From Hyphomicrobiales bacterium (GTDB lineage Bacteria; Pseudomonadota; Alphaproteobacteria; Rhizobiales; Aestuariivirgaceae), in the NCBI GenBank assembly GCA_016710435.1, contig JADJVV010000001.1, positions 3,122,501 to 3,186,500 of the forward strand: a stretch of DNA of 64,000 bases, in the 5' to 3' direction. The stretch's first letter is position 1. Each line of letters starts with the position of its first letter. The position numbers were made by a program, and so were the translations under genes. The notes below the pieces were generated by a model. It saw only the letters and a program-made list of their open reading frames with translations, was not told where the DNA came from and did not search any database. Positions 55,810 through 64,000 of the stretch are shown here, piece by piece.

Positions 55810-56313
55810 TCAGGCGTCACCGTTCTTTTTCAAGATGGCAAAGGGCGAGATCTTGGCGGTGGGCCGTTCCTCCGCCGCATCGGGCCCGGACTGGAACGAC
55901 TCGCCAGGTTTGCGCGGATAGGGGTCGAGTTCGATCCCCAGCGTCTCCGCCACCACTTCGCCGATGTCGATGATCCCGTCGCTGATCGCATCGATCTCTT
56001 CATCACTCTCGGCATTCACATGCGGCAGGAAATAGCGCTCCACGTCGAACGTCACCTCGCTGCGGAACTCTTCGAGACTGACGACGGAGACTTGCGTGAT
56101 GTCGGCCTTCACCTCGCCCTTCACCTTGAATCCACCACCGCGCCACGGCTTCATATGCAGCTTCGCGCGCACGGCATGGACGGCAGGCAGTTGCAGCCGC
56201 GCGGCCAGCGCCACGCATTCCTTGGCATCTGCCGTGATGGATTCCGTGCTGCCCTGCGGGCCCACCCGCGCAACTTCGATGGGGCGTGAGAATTCCGGCA
56301 CCTGCGGCATCAT
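55810..56313 (-). CDS. DUF177 (YceD-like) protein
   Basis: 167 residues of the DUF177 family, which in alphaproteobacteria is usually next to plsX and has been linked to 23S rRNA or ribosome biogenesis in other organisms. The N-terminal EFSRPIEVARVG and the C-terminal YPRKPG segment match the family. The ATG at 56313 overlaps the stop of the chaperone gene by 4 bp, so the two are coupled. A non-DUF177 N-terminal extension in the longer frame is not needed. Confidence 0.9.
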   Translation of the reverse strand: MMPQVPEFSRPIEVARVGPQGSTESITADAKECVALAARLQLPAVHAVRAKLHMKPWRGGGFKVKGEVKADITQVSVVSLEEFRSEVTFDVERYFLPHVNAESDEEIDAISDGIIDIGEVVAETLGIELDPYPRKPGESFQSGPDAAEERPTAKISPFAILKKNGDA

Positions 56314-56819
56314 GGAAATGTCACCTCTCCGGCCATCAACCGGGCCGTATCCTGTTGTTGCAATGCCGACCGCGCCGCACCGACCCATTCCACCAGGGCG
56401 GACACATCCTGTTGGGGCGATTCCGGAAACAGGTTGCGGCGGAGCGCATCGCCAAGGCCTTCGCCTTTCGCCAGCGCCGCATCATAGGCCCGCACCCGCC
56501 CATAGAAGGACTCCGCCATCTTGCGCACCTTCTTGCCGACGGAAATATCGCCCACCCCCATCTCCCGCAGCGAGCGGTCCATGTCGAGGAAGAAGCCGTC
56601 GGTCAGGCGCTGGCGGAAATCCTCCCCCGCTGCGCCCTCGCCCTTCAACCTGTCCAGCACCAGGAACAGGTGCAGCGAAATCATGTCGAAGCGCCCCTGC
56701 ACGGTGTCCGGAACATCCCAGGTTTCGTAGAAGACCACCCGCCGCGCCGCGGCCACAATCGCTTCGTACAAGGCCCGCGCGGTGTCGGGCTTCCGGGCAA
56801 ACAGGCGCGTCAGGAACAT
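56310..56819 (-). CDS. Ubiquinol-cytochrome c chaperone family protein (CBP3/UQCC1-like)
   Basis: 169 residues. The start MFLTRLFARKPDTARALYEAIVAAAR and the segment FYETWDVPDTVQGRFDMISLHLFLVLDRL are the family hallmarks of the mitochondrial cytochrome b assembly factor CBP3/UQCC1. It is expected to help assemble cytochrome b of the bc1 complex. It is divergent from the BamE-like gene across 45 bp and coupled to DUF177, as in many alphaproteobacteria. Confidence 0.93.
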   Translation of the reverse strand: MFLTRLFARKPDTARALYEAIVAAARRVVFYETWDVPDTVQGRFDMISLHLFLVLDRLKGEGAAGEDFRQRLTDGFFLDMDRSLREMGVGDISVGKKVRKMAESFYGRVRAYDAALAKGEGLGDALRRNLFPESPQQDVSALVEWVGAARSALQQQDTARLMAGEVTFP

Positions 56820-56864
56820 GTGCTTGTCCCGGTCAGGTGTTTCGGGCAAGAGGTCGGGAAAACA

Positions 56865-57359
56865 GTGACGAATACGGACATGCAGGATTCTTCGGGCAAG
56901 GTTTCGCGGCGCTCCTTCATATGGCTGGGCACGGCTGCGGCTGCAAGCCTTCTTGCCGCCTGCCAACCCATGGTGAACCGCCGTGGTTACTATGCCAAGC
57001 CCGGTGCCCTCAATCAGGTGAAGCAGGGCATGGCCAAGTCCGAGGTTGAAGCCATCATGGGTTCGCCCTCCACCACCGCCAGCGTCAACCTGCAGGGCGA
57101 CAGCTACTACTACATCTCCAGCACCACCTCGCAGCGCTCCTTCCTTGATCCGCAGGAACAGAACCGCGAAGTCATCGCCATCCGCTTCGACCGTGGCGAC
57201 CAGGTGACCAACGTCGCGCAATACGGCCTTGAAGATGGCCGCGTCATCAACATGCTGGACCGCAAGACGCCCGTGATCGGACAGGAATTCAGCCTGATCC
57301 AGGAATTGCTGAGCGGCAAGGGCGGCCCCGTGGGCAGCGTCATCCGCAACGCCCTCTGA
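56865..57359 (+). CDS. BamE/SmpA-type outer-membrane lipoprotein
   Basis: 164 residues from GTG 56865, which has GGGAAAAC upstream; ATG 56880 is an alternative. The lipobox LAAC gives a lipoprotein, and the BamE-like domain is visible in LNQVKQGMAKSEVEAIMGSPS, with a beta strand ending in SYYYIS. It is the alphaproteobacterial form of the outer-membrane barrel assembly accessory protein, longer than E. coli BamE. It lies alone and divergent from the cytochrome chaperone. Confidence 0.9.
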   Translation: MTNTDMQDSSGKVSRRSFIWLGTAAAASLLAACQPMVNRRGYYAKPGALNQVKQGMAKSEVEAIMGSPSTTASVNLQGDSYYYISSTTSQRSFLDPQEQNREVIAIRFDRGDQVTNVAQYGLEDGRVINMLDRKTPVIGQEFSLIQELLSGKGGPVGSVIRNAL

Positions 57360-57431
57360 CCGCAACGCCAATCGCATCCCGTTGACGCGCCCGCGCGCCT
57401 TTGCCAGCCTGTGCGGCAAAGGGAACGCACC

Positions 57432-58565
57432 ATGGACCTCATTCTGACCGGCGGCCGCGTCATCGACCCGTCGCAACATCTCGATGCCATCGTTGAAGTT
57501 GGGTTTGCCGGAGGAAAGGTTGCCGCCGTGGCAAAGTCCATCGCCCGCGCGCCCGCAACCACGGTGAAGGATGTGAGCGGCCTCATCGTGACACCCGGCC
57601 TCATCGACATGCACACCCACGTCTATTGGGGCGGCACATCCCTTGGCATCGACGCCGAAGATTTCTGCCGCCGCTCCGGCGTGACAACATCCGTCGATAC
57701 GGGTTCCGCCGGCCCCGGCAACTTCGCCGGATTCCGCACCCACGTCATTGAGAAGTCGGCTGTCCGCATCCTGCCCTATCTCCACATTTCGCACGCCGGC
57801 ATCTATGGCCTCGACTACGGTCTGGAGGTCGGCGAAAGCGAAAACCTCCGCCTCATGAACCCGGCCGCCGCAATCGACGTCGTGGAAGCCAACCGCGATC
57901 TCATCGTCGGCATGAAGGTTCGCGTGGGCCGCTACTCCTCCGGCGACCAGGGCGTGGCGCCGCTTGACATTGCGCTTCAGGTTGCCGCCCACACGGGCGT
58001 TCCCCTGATGGCGCACATCGACGAACCGCCGCCCTCCTATGATGACGTGGTCAGCCGTCTCCGCCCCGGCGACGTGCTCACCCATTGCTTCCGTCCTTTC
58101 CCCAATGTGCCCTTCACCGGACAAGGCAAGATCAAGTCCTGCGTGGAAGCCGCCCGCAAGCGCGGCGTGCTGTTCGACGTGGGGCACGGCATGGGCTCGT
58201 TTGCCTTCAAGAGCGCGCGCGTCATGCTGGCCAACGGCTTCCAGCCTGACACCATCTCGTCCGACATTCACAAGCTATGCATCAATGGGCCCACCTTCGA
58301 CCAGGTGACGACTCTGTCCAAGTTCCTCTGCCTCGGCATGAGCCTGAACGATGTCATCGCCGCCTCCACCTGCAACGCCGCCTTCGCGCTGAAGCGTCTC
58401 GAACTGGGTTCCCTCAAGCCCGGCTCCGTGGGCGACGCCACGCTCCTCTCCCTCGATGAAGGCGAATTCGACTACACCGACACGGTAGGCGAACATCTCC
58501 CGGGCGACCGCAAGCTCACCAGCCGTGGCGTCGTGCTCGGCGGCAAGTGGTGGCATCCCGCCTGA
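57432..58565 (+). CDS. Amidohydrolase/deacetylase family protein (Atu3266-like)
   Basis: 377 residues of the amidohydrolase superfamily. Metal ligands are in MHTHVYWGG, KVRVG (the carbamylated lysine region), MAHIDEPP, and SSDIHKLCING, which has the catalytic aspartate. The pattern and length match the Atu3266 branch, which hydrolyses acetylated alpha-hydroxy acids such as acetyl-(R)-mandelate; I give this by recollection of the family. The ATG at 57432 is used; an upstream ATG adds seven residues. Confidence 0.9.
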   Translation: MDLILTGGRVIDPSQHLDAIVEVGFAGGKVAAVAKSIARAPATTVKDVSGLIVTPGLIDMHTHVYWGGTSLGIDAEDFCRRSGVTTSVDTGSAGPGNFAGFRTHVIEKSAVRILPYLHISHAGIYGLDYGLEVGESENLRLMNPAAAIDVVEANRDLIVGMKVRVGRYSSGDQGVAPLDIALQVAAHTGVPLMAHIDEPPPSYDDVVSRLRPGDVLTHCFRPFPNVPFTGQGKIKSCVEAARKRGVLFDVGHGMGSFAFKSARVMLANGFQPDTISSDIHKLCINGPTFDQVTTLSKFLCLGMSLNDVIAASTCNAAFALKRLELGSLKPGSVGDATLLSLDEGEFDYTDTVGEHLPGDRKLTSRGVVLGGKWWHPA

Positions 58566-58663
58566 TCCGCCTGATCATTCGACAACCTGCCGTTCACGCC
58601 CGGTTCAGCCCCCACGCCGCAAGGTGTCAGGCAAGTTCACGCTTTGCCATTGAAGGAGCTTCC

Positions 58664-59014
58664 ATGTTCAAACGCACCCTGCTCGCCGGACTCGCAGTCC
58701 TCATCGCAACGCCCGCCCTCGCCTCCGCGTTCTGGGGTGGCACGGTCGTGCATGTGTCGTCCAACGACGTGCTCTACCAGCGCAAATGGCCCGCGTCCTA
58801 TTCGCAGGTGCTCTACACCTACGACAACGGCGACAACATCTCGCTCACCGGACGCTGCAAGAACACCGTCACCAACGCCTCCTTCCGCGTCGACGCCGGC
58901 GGTTCCGCCAACTGGAAATACAGCAGGATGAGCAAGCCCAACGTCTGGTGCCAGGTCATGTCACCAAACGGCAGGCTGGGTTGGGTGCGCGGCAAGTACG
59001 TCTGGCCTCAGTGA
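58664..59014 (+). CDS. Small exported SH3-like protein of unknown function
   Basis: 116 residues with a signal peptide (MFKRTLLAGLAVLIATPALASA). The mature part resembles a small beta barrel with SH3-like features (VVHVSSNDVLYQRKWPASYS and GWVRGKYVWPQ), and two cysteines (RCKN and VWCQ) probably pair. GGAGCTTCC is a good ribosome site. It is convergent with the outer-membrane barrel gene across 10 bp. I do not know its function. Confidence 0.82.
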   Translation: MFKRTLLAGLAVLIATPALASAFWGGTVVHVSSNDVLYQRKWPASYSQVLYTYDNGDNISLTGRCKNTVTNASFRVDAGGSANWKYSRMSKPNVWCQVMSPNGRLGWVRGKYVWPQ

Positions 59015-59024
59015 GGCGTGAGGT

Positions 59025-59750
59025 TCACAGCTTCATGTTGGCACCGACACGCAGGATGTTGACGCTGTTCTCGAAGCTGTAGTCTTCTGCATTGGCGCTC
59101 TGTCCGCTCAGGTCGCCAAAATCCATGTGCATGAACTCGGCCTTGAGAGACCACGTCTCGTCCATGGCGTATTCGACGCCGACCCCAAGTGCCAATCCGA
59201 GCCGCAAGCCACTTTCCGCCGCGGTCTCTCCGGCCGTATTGCCGATCGATGTATCATCGATGCTGGCGAAGGCGAGGCCGGCCGTGGCATAGGCCATCAG
59301 GTCATCGGAGAACAAATAACCGGCGCGGCCCCGCATCGTGCCCCACAGGGGGCCCATGTCGGTGCTCCACACATGCCCGTCGAACACTGTGGTGGCGCCC
59401 TGGCTCACATTCATGATGCCGAGATCGCTTTCGACACCCGCAACCCAGTTATTGGCAACCTGCCAGTTGTAGCCCACGCTCAGCGCCGCGGCCCCGCCAG
59501 CGGGATCAAGCGACGCCGTGCCGTGATCACCGGCGCGATTGTAGGTCTGGGTCGATGTCCCCCAGCCGCCCCCCAGGCTCGCGCCCACATACAATCCCTG
59601 CCAGACAAATGCCGCCGGCGCCGACGCCGGCACAATCGGCATGCCCGGACCATCATCCTTCAATACACGGTTGACGTTTTCCGCACAGGCGCCGCCCGCA
59701 ACACCCACACACACAGCCGCTGCCACGGCCATCACGCTCACAGACTTCAT
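59025..59750 (-). CDS. Outer-membrane beta-barrel protein (Omp25/porin-like)
   Basis: 241 residues. Signal peptide (to GGACA), then a small beta-barrel opening WQGLYVGASLGGGWG and ending LRVGANMKL, the shape of the rhizobial Omp25/RopB or OmpW-like proteins. Such proteins are abundant outer-membrane components. The ATG at 59750 is used; an in-frame start at 59771 adds seven residues before the signal. Confidence 0.9.
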   Translation of the reverse strand: MKSVSVMAVAAAVCVGVAGGACAENVNRVLKDDGPGMPIVPASAPAAFVWQGLYVGASLGGGWGTSTQTYNRAGDHGTASLDPAGGAAALSVGYNWQVANNWVAGVESDLGIMNVSQGATTVFDGHVWSTDMGPLWGTMRGRAGYLFSDDLMAYATAGLAFASIDDTSIGNTAGETAAESGLRLGLALGVGVEYAMDETWSLKAEFMHMDFGDLSGQSANAEDYSFENSVNILRVGANMKL

Positions 59751-59909
59751 ATCGGCATACCCTCGACTCAAGATTGAGCCGTCCCACCGCCGTCAACCTT
59801 TCTTCGTGTCAAAATGGGACACCCGCACGACGCGAATGGGGCAATCACGGTGCACAATTGGGGCGATTGCAAGAAGATGTAATTTCTCCGCGAACACATG
59901 CTGAAAAAG

Positions 59910-59936
59910 AAAAACCGGAGCAGTTGCCTGCTCCGG
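59910..59936 (-). terminator. Rho-independent terminator after hppA
   Basis: On the minus strand CCGGAGCAG pairs with CTGCTCCGG around a four-base loop (59915-59923 and 59928-59936), followed by TTTT. It lies 56 bp after the hppA stop. Confidence 0.9.
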
Positions 59937-59991
59937 CCTTCCAGCGTCTTGGTGTGGCTCGCCGCAACGCGGCGAACGAAGTGGCGGCCTC

Positions 59992-62091
<2,100 letters not shown>

Positions 62092-62471
62092 GGGAGGGAA
62101 TCCTTAAAGGTTGAGTTGCCCCCGCCCGACCGTTGGCCGCAGCGCCGGAACAGTCATCGGCGCATACGCTTCCCTGCCAAAGGGCTTGGGTTGCGCGGGA
62201 TATGCCAAGATTCCGCCACGAACTCAATGGGCGAAAAGACGGAAAAGGCGAGGGAAATGATGGGCGTCACTCAGGCTTGTGAGGGTGTCGTGTCATTCCA
62301 AGGTCCTGTGATGGCACCGGGCGCAACCATTTCCTTAACCAAGCCCGCTTATGCAACTGAAGTCATGGACCGCGGATGAGGCGAGGAGGCTGGGCCTTCT
62401 GACGGACTCGCTCCCCGCCTCGTCGCTACACGGTTACGCCTGCTTATCCCGACCAAACGAGGATCGTCTAC
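62092..62471. other. Gene-free 380-bp divergent region
   Basis: No credible gene. It holds the hppA promoter and leader on one side and the leader of the delta-60 repeat protein on the other. A 14-bp imperfect inverted repeat (62375-62388 with 62411-62424, 22-base loop) lies about 48 bp upstream of the latter's start; its role is unknown. Confidence 0.6.
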
Positions 62472-64000
62472 ATGACCAACACCAGCCCGCGCTTCAACCT
62501 CGGTTTTGCCACGGCTTCCGTGTCGGCAACGTTCTCCAGTCCGCAGCAGGTTGTGCAACTGGCAGATGGCGGCATTCTCGTGGCGGGTCTCGCCGATGAT
62601 GGAACGGGCTACCGATTCTGTGTCGCAAAATTCACTGCCGAAGGTATCTTGGATACATCATTTGCGGCCACCGGCATCACCACGGTCCCCGCGCTGGGCG
62701 GGGGCGAAGCCTATGACCTGGTGATCGACGCAGGCGGCAACATCATCGTCGCCGGCCTTTCAGATGCTGGTGGCAGCTTCGCGCTTGTCCGTCTGCTGCC
62801 ATCGGGCGAGGCAGACACGTCCTTTGGCGTCGGTGGCGTCGTCATCGACCTGCCCACGACAGACATGAATCTCGGCCGCACGGTTCTTCTCGATGACGTC
62901 GGGAACATCATCCTCGTCGGCACCGGCGGACCTGCGGGCGATACCGACTTTATACTCCGGCGCTATGACTCCAGCGGCAATCTCGACACGACTTTCGGCA
63001 CCGGCGGCCTCGTGCGCACTGAGATCACCGGAGCCGGTCAACCCGATACCGCCCAACATGCGGTAATGTTGGCTGACGGCAAGATCATCGTGGTTGGTAG
63101 CACCTTCAATGGTCACGACACTGATGCAGTCATCGTGCGCTACAACAGTGACGGCAGCATCGACGCCACGTTCAACGCCTCAAGCGCCACGCCCGGCATG
63201 CTTGTGTCCAGCGGCAGTTCGGCCGACGAAGTCAATCGCAACGTTGCAGTCCTGCCGGATGGCAGCTTGGTCGTGGTTGGCGGCGCCAATGCCGCGGACG
63301 TCTTCGCCGGCGGATCCGACATCCGCGTCATGAAGTACGACAGCACGACGGATACGGTGACGTATCTTCATATCGAAGACCTCGGCACGTCGGAAGAAGG
63401 CCGCAGCGTTTGTGTTTTGCCCGACGGCAGGTTCCTTGTCGCCGGCATCAGCTATGGCGGGTTGGGCGAGGTGCAATGCGTCATCGCCCAATATGACGAA
63501 TTTGGCGCACTGGACACGGCAGGCTTTGGCAACGGCAATGGCTACGTGATCACCAATTTCCCGCAGTTTGAAGGCGTCGTCGCCACCGACATCACCTTTG
63601 ACCTTGACGGCAACATACTTCTCACTGGCTCCAGGGCCGACACTGACTTTGTGGTGCTGCGATTCACGGCAGAAGGCCGCTACGACACCAACTTCGGCGA
63701 AGGCAAGACCGTCGGCGGAACCGTATCCCACGACGTTGGCCATGGCCCCACCCTGCTCGACGGCACCGCGCAGGTTTACGATGACGAATTTGACCTTGCG
63801 GACGATTATGGCGGCTCATCTCTCCGCATTGAGCGGGACTCGGGTGCGGACAGCCACGACACATTCGTTGCCACCGGAAATCTGGGCGCCCTGACCGACG
63901 GCACCAGTCTGCTCCTCGGCGGAAACGAGATTGGCAACGTATCGCAAGTCGATGGTCTTCTCGTCCTCACCTTCAGTGCGGGTACGACCCGTGCCCAGGT
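62472..64000 (+). CDS. Large delta-60 repeat protein, partial at window edge
   Basis: At least 509 residues, with the end outside the window. There is no signal peptide (MTNTSPRFNLGFATAS). Six visible units of about 55-60 residues carry the delta-60 pattern G-x-L-D-x-x-F-G and D-G-x-x-V-V-G, as in ILDTSFAATG, NLDTTFGTGG and DGKIIVVGST. From about residue 425 a different domain starts (GTAQVYDDEFDLADDYGG), like the extracellular calcium-binding modules of large type I secreted proteins. A type I (ABC-mediated) secretion system and a beta-propeller-like surface role are plausible. Confidence 0.82.
   Translation, partial: MTNTSPRFNLGFATASVSATFSSPQQVVQLADGGILVAGLADDGTGYRFCVAKFTAEGILDTSFAATGITTVPALGGGEAYDLVIDAGGNIIVAGLSDAGGSFALVRLLPSGEADTSFGVGGVVIDLPTTDMNLGRTVLLDDVGNIILVGTGGPAGDTDFILRRYDSSGNLDTTFGTGGLVRTEITGAGQPDTAQHAVMLADGKIIVVGSTFNGHDTDAVIVRYNSDGSIDATFNASSATPGMLVSSGSSADEVNRNVAVLPDGSLVVVGGANAADVFAGGSDIRVMKYDSTTDTVTYLHIEDLGTSEEGRSVCVLPDGRFLVAGISYGGLGEVQCVIAQYDEFGALDTAGFGNGNGYVITNFPQFEGVVATDITFDLDGNILLTGSRADTDFVVLRFTAEGRYDTNFGEGKTVGGTVSHDVGHGPTLLDGTAQVYDDEFDLADDYGGSSLRIERDSGADSHDTFVATGNLGALTDGTSLLLGGNEIGNVSQVDGLLVLTFSAGTTRAQ

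Overview
This window looks like chromosomal DNA of a GC-rich alphaproteobacterium, most likely in or near the Hyphomicrobiales (Rhizobiales). The reasons are the gene families and order: tRNA-Pro(GGG), a MerR regulator, ihfA, fabH, plsX, a DUF177 protein and a cytochrome bc1 assembly chaperone lie together; there are also ctaA, a DUF2842 protein, a K+-insensitive proton pyrophosphatase, and a perfect alphaproteobacterial LexA box (GTTC-N7-GTTC) at ssb. The genus cannot be fixed from the sequence alone. Most of the window is housekeeping DNA without phage or transposase genes.

Layout. 1-8.4 kb: two divergent ABC importers. A polar amino-acid system on the minus strand ends in an M20 amidohydrolase. 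A spermidine/putrescine-type system is on the plus strand; its binding-protein gene carries a +1 frameshift. 8.4-14.5 kb: a CoxG-like protein with a histone-like lysine/alanine tail, tgt-queA for queuosine, two tandem cyclophilins, a GNAT enzyme, coaD and a LysE exporter. 14.5-27 kb: gyrA, two secreted unknowns, ssb, a previously unlisted type of 45-residue small protein, a GcvA-like regulator, envelope proteins, a drug/metabolite exporter and uvrA.

27-33.6 kb is the most accessory-looking part. It holds a GDSL autotransporter whose catalytic serine codon reads glycine, a stand-alone caspase-like protein with a His-Cys dyad, and a large secreted protein of six complete DUF11-type repeats plus a truncated seventh.

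33.6-40.7 kb returns to housekeeping: rplM-rpsI, a secreted Pro/Ala-rich protein coupled to an enoyl-CoA hydratase/VOC/CoA-binding operon, cytochrome b561, O-acetylhomoserine sulfhydrylase and heme A synthase. 40.7-52.6 kb is a compact Wzx/Wzy-type exopolysaccharide locus. It contains a deacetylase, a Wzz-like protein with a degenerate kinase domain, a Wza-like exporter, a GT4 enzyme, an initiating sugar-phosphate transferase, a polymerase, a flippase and a GT2 enzyme; tRNA-Pro and a second flippase follow. 52.7-62.1 kb holds the merR-ihfA-fabH-plsX-DUF177-chaperone block, a BamE-like lipoprotein, an Atu3266-like amidohydrolase, an outer-membrane barrel and hppA. The window ends inside a large delta-60 repeat protein.

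How it fits together: fatty-acid/phospholipid genes, exopolysaccharide assembly and several surface proteins point to a cell investing in its envelope. The strongest candidates for something new are the caspase-like gene with its DUF11 neighbour, the pseudo-kinase polysaccharide co-polymerase, and the serine-less autotransporter. All functional statements rest on reading motifs in the translated sequence; no database search was run.
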